Positions 52,942-62,540 are shown, counted from the first letter of the stretch. The stretch is 64,000 bases of DNA from Pseudomonas sp. DTU12.3 (GCF_004124275.1 NZ_CP027218.1:3723501-3787500); one strand, 5' to 3'. The notes: a model not told the origin generated them from the letters alone. Numbers and translations: made by a program.

Positions 52942-53868
52942 ATGAAGCGTCACTTTGAAGACTTGCAATTGGGCAGTATCGAACTGTTTTGCCTCGCCGC
53001 CGAAGCGGGCAGTTTTACCGCCGCCGCTCAGCTCGCCGGGGTGACACCCGCCGCCGTCAGCCGGTCGATTCTGCGTCTGGAAAAACGCTTGGGTTCACGA
53101 CTGTTTGCGCGAACCACGCGCAGCATCCGCTTGACCGACGCGGGCAGAATATTTTTCCAACAGTGCAGTCAGGCCCTGACGCAATTGGTTGAAGCCCAAC
53201 AACAAGTGATGGGCGCGCAGACCACACCGTCGGGACGCTTGCGCATCAGCCTGCCGACCACTTACGGGCACCACCGGATTTTGCCGCTGCTGCCAAAATT
53301 TCGTGCGCTGTACCCTGAGGTCAGCGTCGATATTCACTTGGGCAATCGCAATATCGACTTCGTCGGAGAAGGCTACGACCTGGCAATCCGCGTTCGCGCC
53401 CAACCGGATTCGACGTTGATTGCGCGCCTGCTCGAAGACGCGAAACTGGTGGTGGTCGCCTCCCCCGAATACCTGAAGAAGGCCGGAACACCGCAGACGC
53501 TGGAAGATCTGCTCGACCATGAATGCATCCAGTTCGAACTGCCCAGCAGCGGGCGACGGATCTCATGGTTATTCGAGGAAAACGGCCGCGATCGTGAGGT
53601 GATTTCGGACGGCGGCTATTCATGTTCCGACGATGTCTTGGGTGGCGTGACGTTGGCGAAACATGCTGCGGGAGTTTTTCAGACGTACAAATTCATCGTC
53701 GAAAAAGAGTTGGCCGATGGCAGTCTGGTCGAGGTGCTACAGACTTATGGCGGGCGCTCCCGACCGTACACCTTGCTGTATCCGCACGGTCGCTATGTGC
53801 CGCAACGGGTGCGGGCGTTTGTCGATTTTCTGCTGGAGTATCGGGATGAGTGGGCGGCAGGCCAGTGA
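52942..53868 (+). CDS. LysR-type regulator
   Basis: A 308-aa regulator; the ATG at 52942 is used (a GTG at 52930 is in frame). The HTH reads GSFTAAAQLAGVTPAAVSRSILRLEKRLGSRLF and the link RTTRSIRLTDAG; the effector domain includes PSGRLRISLPTTYGHHRILPLL and GYDLAIRVRAQPD. Same strand as the SDR/tautomerase pair and convergent with tetR. Its target is probably that pair or an oxidative function, by location only. Confidence 0.87.
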   Translation: MKRHFEDLQLGSIELFCLAAEAGSFTAAAQLAGVTPAAVSRSILRLEKRLGSRLFARTTRSIRLTDAGRIFFQQCSQALTQLVEAQQQVMGAQTTPSGRLRISLPTTYGHHRILPLLPKFRALYPEVSVDIHLGNRNIDFVGEGYDLAIRVRAQPDSTLIARLLEDAKLVVVASPEYLKKAGTPQTLEDLLDHECIQFELPSSGRRISWLFEENGRDREVISDGGYSCSDDVLGGVTLAKHAAGVFQTYKFIVEKELADGSLVEVLQTYGGRSRPYTLLYPHGRYVPQRVRAFVDFLLEYRDEWAAGQ

Positions 53869-53889
53869 CACCCACTTGTCAGCGACGGC

Positions 53890-54474
53890 TTAAACGCTCA
53901 GCAGTCGCTTGGTCATTGCCATCGAGGTGTCGAGCGATTGCCCGGTACGCTGCAATTTGTTCAGCAAACTGGCGCCCAGCCACAATTGATACAGCGTCTC
54001 CGCCAGTTGCCGGGCATCGCCCTCGGGCAAGCTCTGTTGCGCCTGGCCTTCTTCGATGCAGACAGCGATACGCGACACCACTTGCTCGGCGCCGTCACGC
54101 AAGGTGAGGCGCATCGATTCGGACAGGTCGGCGACCTCGGCACTGAGCTTCACTACCAGACACTCATCACCGTGCCCTTCGAGGGTGCAGCGGTTCAGCC
54201 AGCCCTGCCAATAATCCATCAGCCGCTCATAAGCATTCAGCTCAGGCAGGGTCAGGCGCCGCTCCATGTCGGCGAGATAGCCGACAAAGTAATCCGCGAG
54301 CAAGGCTTGGCCATACAGCTCTTTGGACTTGAAGTAGTGATAGAACGAGCCCTTGGGCACGCCGGCGGTTTGCAGGATTTCGTTGAGGCCAACACTGGTG
54401 AAGCCCTTCTCGGCCATCATCCGGTGGCCGGTGTCGAGCAAGTGTTGGCGGGTGTCGTCGTAAGTCGGTTTCAT
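53890..54474 (-). CDS. TetR-family regulator (NemR-like)
   Basis: A 194-aa repressor from the ATG at 54474. HTH: AEKGFTSVGLNEILQTAGVPKGSFYHYFKSKE. The ligand domain contains NRCTLEGHGDECLVVKLSAEVADLS, with a Cys in CLVVKL at the place where NemR has its electrophile-sensing Cys. It is divergent from the DJ-1 and Old Yellow Enzyme genes, and a shared 15-bp operator occurs at each promoter. It probably senses reactive electrophiles. Confidence 0.85.
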   Translation of the reverse strand: MKPTYDDTRQHLLDTGHRMMAEKGFTSVGLNEILQTAGVPKGSFYHYFKSKELYGQALLADYFVGYLADMERRLTLPELNAYERLMDYWQGWLNRCTLEGHGDECLVVKLSAEVADLSESMRLTLRDGAEQVVSRIAVCIEEGQAQQSLPEGDARQLAETLYQLWLGASLLNKLQRTGQSLDTSMAMTKRLLSV

Positions 54475-54495
54475 GGGGCGCAAAGTACCAGACAA

Positions 54496-54510
54496 TAGAC
54501 CAGTCGTATA
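54496..54510 (-). promoter_or_regulatory. TetR operator, self-regulation site
   Basis: On the minus strand TATACGACTGGTCTA, matching the other two sites at 12 or more of 15 positions. It lies 22 bp before the tetR ATG. Confidence 0.6.
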
Positions 54511-54570
54511 TTTCCGAGGATGAGGAGTTTGCCACAGCCGGTGAGGAAAAACCTGCGTCGAAAAAATTAC

Positions 54571-54585
54571 TAGACGACTGGTCTA
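54571..54585 (+). promoter_or_regulatory. TetR operator before the DJ-1 gene
   Basis: TAGACGACTGGTCTA, a palindrome with arms TAGAC/GTCTA around GACTG. About 100 bp upstream of the gene at 54685 and 97 bp from the tetR start, in the divergent region. Confidence 0.65.
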
Positions 54586-54684
54586 ATTGGAAACTATGCT
54601 GCGCCCCGACAACCTTTCCACCGGGTGTCGTCGCCGGGCAAATTCCTTGTGCCGCGACGCCACTCGAACAATCCAGGGTGCGCT

Positions 54685-55362
54685 ATGAAAATCTTGATGG
54701 TTCTGACTTCTCACGATCAACTCGGCAACACCGGCAAGAAAACCGGCTTCTGGCTGGAAGAATTCGCCGCTCCCTACTACGCCTTCAAGGACGCTGGTGC
54801 CGAGATCACACTGGTGTCCCCGGCTGGCGGTCAGCCGCCGCTGGACCCGAAAAGCGATGAGCCCGATGCCCAGACCGCCGAGACCGAGCGCTTTCGCAAC
54901 GACCCGACCGCGCAACAGGCACTGGCCAACACCGGACTTCTGGCCAACGTCAGCGCTGATGATTTCAATGCGGTGTTTTATCCAGGTGGGCACGGCCCGC
55001 TGTGGGATCTAGCCGAAGACCAGCACTCGATCGCCTTGATCGAAGCATTCGACCGCAGTAACAAGCCCCACGGTTTTGTCTGCCATGCGCCCGGCGTGCT
55101 CCGTCACGTCCTCGCGGCAGACGGCAAACCGCTGATCCAGCATCGCCAGGTCACCGGTTTCACCAATGCCGAAGAAGCTGCAGTCGGCCTGACCGACGTG
55201 GTGCCGTTCCTGATCGAGGACGAGTTCCAGCGTCTCGGCGGGCATTACTCGAAAGTCGCTGACTGGCAGGTGCATGTGGTGGTTGACGGGCAACTGGTCA
55301 CTGGCCAGAACCCGGCCAGTTCCGCCGCTGTCGCCGAAAAGCTGCTGAAAATGTTGGGCTGA
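54685..55362 (+). CDS. DJ-1/PfpI-type glutamine-amidotransferase-like protein
   Basis: A 225-aa protein starting MKILMVLTSHDQLGNTGKKTGFWLEE. The Hsp31/DJ-1 class motif KTGFWLEEFAAPYY is present. The nucleophile Cys is in HGFVCHAPGVL, preceded by FYPGGHGPLWD. It is related to glyoxalase III and deglycase proteins that handle methylglyoxal-like aldehydes. It is followed by its own terminator and lies in the TetR regulon. Confidence 0.9.
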   Translation: MKILMVLTSHDQLGNTGKKTGFWLEEFAAPYYAFKDAGAEITLVSPAGGQPPLDPKSDEPDAQTAETERFRNDPTAQQALANTGLLANVSADDFNAVFYPGGHGPLWDLAEDQHSIALIEAFDRSNKPHGFVCHAPGVLRHVLAADGKPLIQHRQVTGFTNAEEAAVGLTDVVPFLIEDEFQRLGGHYSKVADWQVHVVVDGQLVTGQNPASSAAVAEKLLKMLG

Positions 55363-55384
55363 AACTGCATCGCAACTCATACCA

Positions 55385-55415
55385 ACGCCGTGCACGGGGT
55401 GCCGGCGTTTTTTTT
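55385..55415 (+). terminator. Intrinsic terminator after the DJ-1 gene
   Basis: ACGCCG (55385-55390) and CGGCGT (55403-55408) form a stem followed by eight T, 22 bp after the stop. Confidence 0.8.
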
Positions 55416-55429
55416 ACATTCGACTATTA

Positions 55430-55444
55430 GTCGACTGGTCTAAT
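55430..55444 (+). promoter_or_regulatory. TetR operator before the Old Yellow Enzyme gene
   Basis: TAGTCGACTGGTCTA, third copy of the tetR operator, 22 bp before the ATG at 55466. Confidence 0.65.
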
Positions 55445-55465
55445 AAGCCAAATACAAGGTAACCC

Positions 55466-56590
55466 ATGAATCACAGTAGTTTCTTCAAACCCGCCACACT
55501 CGGTCATCACACCCTGAAAAACCGCATCGTCCTGCCGCCCCTCACCCGTCAGCGCAGTACACAACCGGGCAACATCGCCAACGAACTGATGGCCGAGTAT
55601 TACCAGCAACGTGCCGGCGCCGGTCTGCTGGTCACCGAAGGCACGCAGATCGAACCTCGCGGCCAGGGTTACGCCTGGACGCCGGGCATTCATACCGCTG
55701 AACAGATCGCCGGCTGGCGAAAAGTCACTGACGCCGTGCATGCCGTCGACGGCGTGATTTTCGCCCAGCTGTGGCACGTCGGTCGGGTCTCGCATACTGC
55801 CTTGCAACCCGACGGCGCAGCGCCCGTATCCGCCTCCGCCGTAGCCACCGATCGAGTCAGCGTGTTCATCGAAACCGAACCCGGCGCAGCTGAACTGGTT
55901 GCCCCGTCCGCGCCGCGCGCGCTGGGCACCGTTGAAGTCGAAGAACTGGTCCAGCTCTACATCCAGGCTGCACGCAATGCCATGGACGCGGGCTTCGACG
56001 GTATCGAACTGCACTGCGCCAATGGTTATCTGGTCAACCAGTTCATCTCTGCCCACAGCAACCTGCGCGACGATCAATATGGCGGCTCGTTGCACAATCG
56101 CCTGCGTTTTCTGCGTGAAGTGGTGGCGGGCGTCGCCGAGTGCATCGGCAAGGAAAAAGTCGGTGTGCGCTTCGCGCCACTGTTCACCACCACCGATGAA
56201 GCGCGGACTTACCTGGGCATGGTCGAGGAAGATCCGCACACCACTTACATCGAAGCGATCAAAGTGCTTCAGGATGTCGGCATTGCTTATCTGTCCATCG
56301 CCGAAGCCGATTGGGACAACGCCCCGGCGATGCCGCACACGTTTCGTCAGGCCGTGCGCGACACCTTCAGCGGTGCGATTATTTATGCCGGACGCTACAC
56401 CGCCGAATCCGGCGCGCAATTGCTCGATTGCGGATTGGCCGACTTTGTCGCGTTCGGCCGCCCGTTCATGGCCAACCCCGACCTGCCGGCGCGTATCGCC
56501 AATGACTGGCCGCTGAATGCGTTGAATCCGGCTACGGTGTATGGCGGTGACGCCAACGGCTATGTCGATTATCCGGTTTATCGCGGCTAA
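55466..56590 (+). CDS. nemA: Old Yellow Enzyme family NADH:flavin oxidoreductase (NemA-like)
   Basis: A 374-aa FMN enzyme: TLKNRIVLPPLTRQRS, VTEGTQIEPRGQGYAWTPGI, the LWHVGRVSH phosphate site, and the active-site His/Asn in ELHCANGYLVNQF, then DDQYGGSLHNRLRF. It reduces activated C=C bonds such as N-ethylmaleimide or nitro compounds with NAD(P)H. Under the same TetR operator as the DJ-1 gene. The start has an AAGG-type site. Confidence 0.92.
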   Translation: MNHSSFFKPATLGHHTLKNRIVLPPLTRQRSTQPGNIANELMAEYYQQRAGAGLLVTEGTQIEPRGQGYAWTPGIHTAEQIAGWRKVTDAVHAVDGVIFAQLWHVGRVSHTALQPDGAAPVSASAVATDRVSVFIETEPGAAELVAPSAPRALGTVEVEELVQLYIQAARNAMDAGFDGIELHCANGYLVNQFISAHSNLRDDQYGGSLHNRLRFLREVVAGVAECIGKEKVGVRFAPLFTTTDEARTYLGMVEEDPHTTYIEAIKVLQDVGIAYLSIAEADWDNAPAMPHTFRQAVRDTFSGAIIYAGRYTAESGAQLLDCGLADFVAFGRPFMANPDLPARIANDWPLNALNPATVYGGDANGYVDYPVYRG

Positions 56591-56781
56591 CCGTTAAACA
56601 TCAGTCCAGCAACCGCGAAGCGCTTCTGAAACATCAGGAGCGCGATTGGCCCATGCGCTGACTTTCGCTCAAGCGCACACAAAAAACCTATACACAAACT
56701 ACAATCTGTACAACTATCTGGACTTAACGCTCAATTCTCCACCGGTAGCCTGCTGCCGCTCATGACGCTGAATCCGTGCAA

Positions 56782-58320
56782 ATGAACAAAACCAATCGGC
56801 TGTGCCTGGTCCTGGGTGACCAGTTGTCTTTTGATCTGGCTTCATTGGCAGATCTGGATTGCGCGCACGACAGTGTGCTGCTGGTCGAGGTCATGGAGGA
56901 AGCCAGCCACGTTGCCCATCATCCGCAAAAGATCGCGCTGATCTTCAGCGCCATGCGGCACTTCGCTCAGGCGCTGAGAAACAAGGGCATGCGAGTTCAT
57001 TACGTCGCCCTCGACGACCCGCACAACAGTGGCTCGGTGCCCGGCGAGTTAAGGCGTTGGCAAGCGCTGTTGCAGGCGAACGAGTTGCACATGACCGAAT
57101 GCGGCGACTGGCGCCTGGAGCAATCGCTCAGAGACTGCGGTTTACCGATCCATTGGCATGCTGATCGGCGTTTCCTGTGCAGCCGCGAGGAATTTGGTGC
57201 GTGGGCAGCTGGCAAAAAGCAGCTGCGCATGGAGTTCTTCTATCGCGAGATGCGCCGCAAAAGTCGCCTGTTGCTCAACGGTGACGGCACGCCGGTCGGC
57301 GGTGCGTGGAACTTCGATGAAGACAATCGCAAAACCTTGCCGAAAAACCTGAAGGCGCCCTACCCGCTCCGTTTCGCCAATGATGCAACGACCCTCGCCG
57401 TCATCGACCTGGTAAAGGCACGTTTCGCCAGTCACTACGGCAGTCTGGATGATTTCAACTATCCGGTGACCCACGCCGACGCCCAGGCATTGTGGGCGTA
57501 CTTTCTCGACTATGGCCTGGCGGGCTTCGGCGATTATCAGGACGCCATGGCCAGCGATGAACCCTTCCTGTTCCATGCACGCATCAGCGCCGCGCTGAAC
57601 ATCGGTTTGCTCGACCTGCGCCAGCTGTGCAGTGATGTCGAGGCGGCCTATTGGTCCGGCAGCATTGCATTGAATGCGGCCGAAGGCTTCATCCGTCAAC
57701 TGATCGGCTGGCGTGAATATGTCCGTGGCGTTTACTGGCTGAAAATGCCCGAGTACGCCGAGGGCAATGCGTTCGCAAACACGCGGCGTCTGCCTGAGTT
57801 CTACTGGACCGGCGCAACGCAGATGAACTGCATGCGCCAAGCCATCGGCCAAAGTTTGAAACACGCCTACGCCCATCACATCCAGCGGCTGATGGTGACC
57901 GGCAATTTCGCCCTGCTCGCCGGTATTGCGCCGAGCCAGATCTGTGAGTGGTATCTGGCCATTTACATGGACGCTTTCGATTGGGTCGAGCTGCCCAACA
58001 CCCTCGGCATGGTCATGCACGCCGATGGCGGTTACCTCGGTTCCAAGCCTTACTGCGCCAGCGGCCAGTACATCAACCGGATGTCCGACTATTGTCGCGA
58101 CTGTGTTTACGCGGTGCGCGAAACCACGACTGACAACGCTTGCCCTTTCAATGCCTTGTACTGGCATTTTCTGATGCGCCACGGTGATCTCCTGCGTGGC
58201 AATCAGCGCATGGGCATGATGTACAAAAACCTTGATCGCATGCCGCAAGAAAAGCAGCAGGCACTGTGGCAACGCGGGCAGCGCCTGCTCGACAGGCTGG
58301 ATAACGGCGAGGCGCTTTGA
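56782..58320 (+). CDS. FeS-type cryptochrome/photolyase (FeS-BCP, (6-4)-type)
   Basis: A 512-aa protein; the ATG at 56782 is used (a GTG at 56776 is in frame). Typical N-terminus RLCLVLGDQLSFDLASL. Four cysteines are placed to bind the [4Fe-4S] cluster: QMNCMRQAIG, SDYCRDCVYAV and NACPFNALYWHF. FAD-pocket phrases are EGFIRQLIGWREYVRGVYW and HHIQRLMVTGNFALLAG. Bacterial (6-4) photolyases repair UV lesions with FAD and blue light; a regulatory cryptochrome role is also possible. Confidence 0.92.
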   Translation: MNKTNRLCLVLGDQLSFDLASLADLDCAHDSVLLVEVMEEASHVAHHPQKIALIFSAMRHFAQALRNKGMRVHYVALDDPHNSGSVPGELRRWQALLQANELHMTECGDWRLEQSLRDCGLPIHWHADRRFLCSREEFGAWAAGKKQLRMEFFYREMRRKSRLLLNGDGTPVGGAWNFDEDNRKTLPKNLKAPYPLRFANDATTLAVIDLVKARFASHYGSLDDFNYPVTHADAQALWAYFLDYGLAGFGDYQDAMASDEPFLFHARISAALNIGLLDLRQLCSDVEAAYWSGSIALNAAEGFIRQLIGWREYVRGVYWLKMPEYAEGNAFANTRRLPEFYWTGATQMNCMRQAIGQSLKHAYAHHIQRLMVTGNFALLAGIAPSQICEWYLAIYMDAFDWVELPNTLGMVMHADGGYLGSKPYCASGQYINRMSDYCRDCVYAVRETTTDNACPFNALYWHFLMRHGDLLRGNQRMGMMYKNLDRMPQEKQQALWQRGQRLLDRLDNGEAL

Positions 58321-58450
58321 AGACACCGGCGCGCCTGGCCTGAGTGCAACTTAAATATGCCGCCCCGTGTCAATGGGTGACAAAGCGCATGGGTGTTCGT
58401 GTTAAACGCGCCGATTGAATGCACAGCAGATAGCAAATAAGGCATGAGGA

Positions 58451-60922
58451 GTGGACATCCTGAAACAGCTTACTCGCGAGGAACTCGAGTCCGAGGTCAC
58501 GCGCCTGCGTCTGGCCGTCAAGGCAACCTGCGATGCCGTCTGGGACTGGGATCTGAAAACCAGCCAGGTTATCTGGAACGATTCGCTGCAACAGGCGTAT
58601 GGCTATGCGTCAGCAGCCATCGAGCCAACGTGTGACTGGCGCTTTGCACAGATCCACGCGCAGGATCGCGCACGGGTCGAAACCTCGATTCGCGCTGCGA
58701 TTGATGGCTCTGGCACGACTTGGAGTGCTGAGTACCGGTTTCGCTGCGAGGACGGTTCCTACGCTGAGGTGCTTGACCGCGGCCATCTGATCCGTAACGC
58801 CGATGGCCAGGCAGAACGCATGATCGGGGCGATGCTCGACCTGACCCGCTCGCGCAGTGCCGAAACGGCACTGCGCCGGAGCGAAGAACGCTTCAGCACC
58901 ATTCTGCAAACCATCGAGGCGGCGTTTGCCATCGTCAAGGTCAAATTCGACGCCGACGACCGTCCTATCGATTATTGCTTCGTTGAAGCCAACCCGGCGT
59001 TCGAACGTCAGGCTGGCGTCAACCTGCGTGGCAAGTGGGTGACCGAGTTCGCTCCCAACCTGGAGAGTTTCTGGTTCGAGACCTACGGCCATGTCGCCAA
59101 GACCGGCGAGCCAGCCAACTTCGAGAACTACGCGAACACGTTCGAACGCTGGTTCGACGTGCGCGCCGTGCGTGTCGGCGACCCGGCCGAACGGCAGATT
59201 GCGATCTTCTTCAGCGACGTCACCGAGCGCCGCGACGCGCAGGAACGCTTGCGCGTCAGCGAGGCGGTCGCCCGGGAGAACATCGAGCGCGTGCAACTCG
59301 CCCTGGCGGCTGGCGCCATCATCGGCACTTGGCATTGGCACTTGCCCACCGATCGTTTCAGCGTCGACGAAGCCTTCGCAAGGGTTTTCAACCTTGATCC
59401 TGCCTTGGGCCGAGACGGTCTGAGCCTTGAGCAAGTGGCGATGACCGTGCATCCCGAGGACCGCGAAGGACTCACCGCGGCCATCAATGAAGTCATCGCC
59501 CGGGGCGGCCCCTATTCACACCAGTACCGAGTACGCGGTGCGGATGGCCAATACACCTGGATTGAGGCAAACGGACGCGTCGAATGCGCCGAAGACGGCA
59601 CGCCTTTGCGCTTCCCCGGCGTGCTCATCGATGTCGAAGACCGGCGCAATGTCGAAGCCGAGCGAGACCGCGTGACCGCCGCTTTAAAAGCGCTTAACGA
59701 CACACTGGAACAGCGGGTGTCGGCGCGAACGGCGGACTTGATGCAAGCAGAGGAAAAGTTACGTCAATCGCAGAAAATGGAAGCGGTCGGGCAACTCACC
59801 GGCGGTCTGGCGCATGACTTCAACAATCTTCTGGCGGGCATCTGCGCAGCCCTTGAGTTGATGGAAAAGCGCACCGCCCAAGGCCGTTTCAACGACCTCG
59901 ACAAATACATGCTGATCGCCCAGGACGCGGCCAAACGCGCTACCGCCCTGACCCATCGCCTACTGGCCTTCTCCCGGCGACAGACACTCGATCCGCGGCC
60001 GACCGAAGTCAACGCGCTGATTGCCGGCATGACCGAGCTGATCCAGCGCACCGTCGGCCCCGGTATTCGCCTGAAGACCGTCGCTGCAGCCGATCTTTGG
60101 CCAGCCCTCGTCGATGCCAGCCAGCTGGAAAACGCTCTGCTGAACCTGTGCATCAACGCCCGCGATGCGATGCCCGAGGGCGGCAGCATCACCGTCGAGA
60201 CTGCCAATCGCGCGGTCGAGGGCGAGTTGGCGCACGCACTGGACATGCCCGAAGGGCAATACCTGTGCCTGTCTGTCACCGACACCGGCACGGGCATGAG
60301 CGCAGAAGTGATCGCCAAAGCCTTCGACCCGTTTTTCACCACCAAGCCGTTGGGCCAAGGCACAGGCTTGGGGCTTTCGATGATTTACGGTTTCACCAAG
60401 CAATCCGGGGGTCAGGTGCGGGTGCAATCGACTGTGGGACACGGCACCACGATGTTGATTTACCTGCCGCGTTACTGCGGCGAGGCGCAGCACAATCACG
60501 ATGACGCGCAAAGTACGACCTCGCCTCATGCAAAAGCAGGCGAGACCATCCTGATTGTCGACGACGAGCCCACCGTTCGCTTGCTGCTCAAAGATGTGCT
60601 GAGTGACCTCGGCTACCACGTGCTCGAAGCAAGCGACAGCGTTGAAGGGCTCGAAGCATTGCGCTCAAGTGCGCACATCGATTTGCTGATCACCGATGTC
60701 GGCTTGCCCGGTGGCATGAATGGCCGGCAGATGGCCGACGCGGGCCGGCAAATAAGACCGAAACTGAAGACCTTGTTCATTACCGGGTACGCCGAAAGCT
60801 CGGTGCTCGGTAGCGGTCAACTCGGCCCGAGAATGCAGGTGCTGACCAAACCCTTTGCGGTCGACACACTGGTTTCACGTGTCAGTGGCCTGCTGTCCAT
60901 CAAGTACACGCCCGAGTTCTGA
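58451..60922 (+). CDS. Hybrid sensor histidine kinase (PAS-PAS-PAS-HK-REC)
   Basis: An 823-aa soluble kinase with a GTG start. Three PAS domains span about 15-140, 140-265 and 278-405. HisKA has the phosphoacceptor His455 in QLTGGLAHDFNNLLAGI. The ATPase has NLCINARDAMPEGGSI and PLGQGTGLGLSMIYGFTKQSGG. The C-terminal receiver has VDDEPTVRLLLKDVL and Asp749 (LLITDVGLPGG). No membrane helix is visible, so the signal is internal (light, oxygen or redox via PAS). It lies 131 bp after the photolyase gene on the same strand. Confidence 0.9.
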   Translation: MDILKQLTREELESEVTRLRLAVKATCDAVWDWDLKTSQVIWNDSLQQAYGYASAAIEPTCDWRFAQIHAQDRARVETSIRAAIDGSGTTWSAEYRFRCEDGSYAEVLDRGHLIRNADGQAERMIGAMLDLTRSRSAETALRRSEERFSTILQTIEAAFAIVKVKFDADDRPIDYCFVEANPAFERQAGVNLRGKWVTEFAPNLESFWFETYGHVAKTGEPANFENYANTFERWFDVRAVRVGDPAERQIAIFFSDVTERRDAQERLRVSEAVARENIERVQLALAAGAIIGTWHWHLPTDRFSVDEAFARVFNLDPALGRDGLSLEQVAMTVHPEDREGLTAAINEVIARGGPYSHQYRVRGADGQYTWIEANGRVECAEDGTPLRFPGVLIDVEDRRNVEAERDRVTAALKALNDTLEQRVSARTADLMQAEEKLRQSQKMEAVGQLTGGLAHDFNNLLAGICAALELMEKRTAQGRFNDLDKYMLIAQDAAKRATALTHRLLAFSRRQTLDPRPTEVNALIAGMTELIQRTVGPGIRLKTVAAADLWPALVDASQLENALLNLCINARDAMPEGGSITVETANRAVEGELAHALDMPEGQYLCLSVTDTGTGMSAEVIAKAFDPFFTTKPLGQGTGLGLSMIYGFTKQSGGQVRVQSTVGHGTTMLIYLPRYCGEAQHNHDDAQSTTSPHAKAGETILIVDDEPTVRLLLKDVLSDLGYHVLEASDSVEGLEALRSSAHIDLLITDVGLPGGMNGRQMADAGRQIRPKLKTLFITGYAESSVLGSGQLGPRMQVLTKPFAVDTLVSRVSGLLSIKYTPEF

Positions 60923-60958
60923 AGCCTCCCGCGTTCGGCATAAAGCTCATACAAAACG

Positions 60959-60984
60959 AAAGCCTGCTTTTCAGGGCAGGCTTT
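60959..60984. terminator. Shared terminator of convergent genes
   Basis: AAAGCCTGC (60959-60967) and GCAGGCTTT (60976-60984) form a perfect 9-bp stem with an 8-nt loop. Works in either direction; lies between the kinase gene and the isochorismatase gene. Confidence 0.8.
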
Positions 60985-61005
60985 GCGTCTTCGCCGTGTC
61001 TCGAC

Positions 61006-61638
61006 TTACTTCTGCAACGCCGTCAGCGCCGAGTAGCTGTTCATCAGGTTGCGATAGTTGGGAATCCGCTGTGACAGCAGATTACCCAGCCCTTCGATAT
61101 CGTTGCGCCAGTCGCGGTGCAGCTCACACGCCACCGAGAACCAGTTCATCAGTTGCGCACCGGCTTGGGTCATGCGGCTCCATGCCGCTTGTTGCACGGT
61201 GGTGTTGAAGGTGCCGGAAGCATCGGTTACCACAAACACCTCAAAGCCTTCTGCCAGCGCCGACAAGGTCGGGAACGCTACGCACACATCGGTGACCACA
61301 CCGGCGATGATGATCTGCTTGCGACCAGTCGCCTTGATTGCCTTGACGAAATCTTCGTTGTCCCAGGCGTTGATCTGGCCAGGGCGAGCGATGTACGGCG
61401 CGTCCGGGAACATCTCTTTCAACTCAGGGACCAGCGGGCCGTTCGGGCCTTGTTCGAAACTGGTGGTGAGGATGGTCGGCAGGTTGAAGAACTTGGCCAG
61501 ATCGGCCAAGGCCAAAACGTTGTTCTTGAACTCGTTCGGCGAGAAGTCCTGCACCAGCGAAATCAGCCCGGTCTGGTGATCGACCAGCAGTACGATGGCG
61601 TCGTCTTTGTTCAGGCGGTTGTAGGTTGGAGTGGTCAT
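61006..61638 (-). CDS. Isochorismatase-family hydrolase (YcaC-like)
   Basis: A 210-aa cysteine hydrolase starting MTTPTYNRLNKDDAIVLLVD. Catalytic triad candidates: Asp in LVDHQTGLISLVQ and Cys in IAGVVTDVCVAFPTLSALAEG. The order fits YcaC-type enzymes of unknown substrate. GGGACGC lies before the ATG. Single-gene unit. Confidence 0.9.
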   Translation of the reverse strand: MTTPTYNRLNKDDAIVLLVDHQTGLISLVQDFSPNEFKNNVLALADLAKFFNLPTILTTSFEQGPNGPLVPELKEMFPDAPYIARPGQINAWDNEDFVKAIKATGRKQIIIAGVVTDVCVAFPTLSALAEGFEVFVVTDASGTFNTTVQQAAWSRMTQAGAQLMNWFSVACELHRDWRNDIEGLGNLLSQRIPNYRNLMNSYSALTALQK

Positions 61639-61769
61639 GGTCTGCGTCCCTTTTGAGTTTTGAAATTGTTGTTGCGTTCAAGTTGGGTACAGATTACTGA
61701 CGCATTGAAAAGGGATAAATCGGCTGAAAAGCGTTTCACCGTCAACTTCAACAGGACAATCGCCTGACC

Positions 61770-62540
61770 TCACGTCCAGCCTTCCAGGCGCATCGTCGCG
61801 CGCACCAGCCGCTGCTCTTCGCTTTCGATCTCCTTGAGGTTGTCACTGATGCTCTGGATATGCGCGACAGCGGCCTTGCGCGCCTGTTCCGGCAGGCGCC
61901 CGGTCACGGCGTTGTAGAGGCGCGCGTGTTGGCGGTCGATCTGGCGTTTCTGCGGTTCGCGGTGATAGAGGTTGTTGACCGAGGCGAACACCGTGTTCAG
62001 CAGCAGATCAGTCAACGAGCGCAGCGTCTGCACCAGCACCGGGTTGTGCGAAGCCTCGCAGATCGCCAGATGGAATGCGTGGTCGAGCCGCGCATGTTCG
62101 GACGCTTGCAGCTCCCGGCCATGCGCGTCGAGCAGGGCCTGATAGCTGCGGGTGATCAGGACAAAATCCGCTTCAGTGCCGCGCAACGCCGCCAGCCGCG
62201 CCGACTCGCCTTCCAGCAGGCTGCGCACTTCGAACAGGTCGTACAGGGTGCGCGGTTGCGAGCTGAACAAGTGCATCAGAGGCGATGCGGCGCTCTGCCC
62301 GGAAAGGTCGGCGACGAACGAGCCTTTGCCCTGCTCGGTGTTGATGATCCCGCGGGCGCGGAGCAGTTTCAGGCCTTCACGCAACGCGGTGCGCGAGACA
62401 CCGAGCTTTTCCGTCAGCCGCCGTTCAGAGGGCAACAGTTGCCCGGTCTTCAAGACACCGTCGACGATCAAGCGCTCGATGCGCTCACAAACCACATCCG
62501 CCACCTGCACAGCCCGCCCTTCACTGGTATGACCAGCCAT
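61770..62540 (-). CDS. glcC: GntR/FadR-family regulator of glycolate use
   Basis: A 256-aa regulator. N-terminal winged HTH: ERIERLIVDGVLKTGQLLPSERRLTEKLGVSRTALREGLKLL. C-terminal FCD domain: LFEVRSLLEGESARLAAL and HARLDHAFHLAICEASHN (metal-binding). It is divergent from glcD, the standard arrangement for glycolate-responsive GlcC. Confidence 0.9.
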   Translation of the reverse strand: MAGHTSEGRAVQVADVVCERIERLIVDGVLKTGQLLPSERRLTEKLGVSRTALREGLKLLRARGIINTEQGKGSFVADLSGQSAASPLMHLFSSQPRTLYDLFEVRSLLEGESARLAALRGTEADFVLITRSYQALLDAHGRELQASEHARLDHAFHLAICEASHNPVLVQTLRSLTDLLLNTVFASVNNLYHREPQKRQIDRQHARLYNAVTGRLPEQARKAAVAHIQSISDNLKEIESEEQRLVRATMRLEGWT

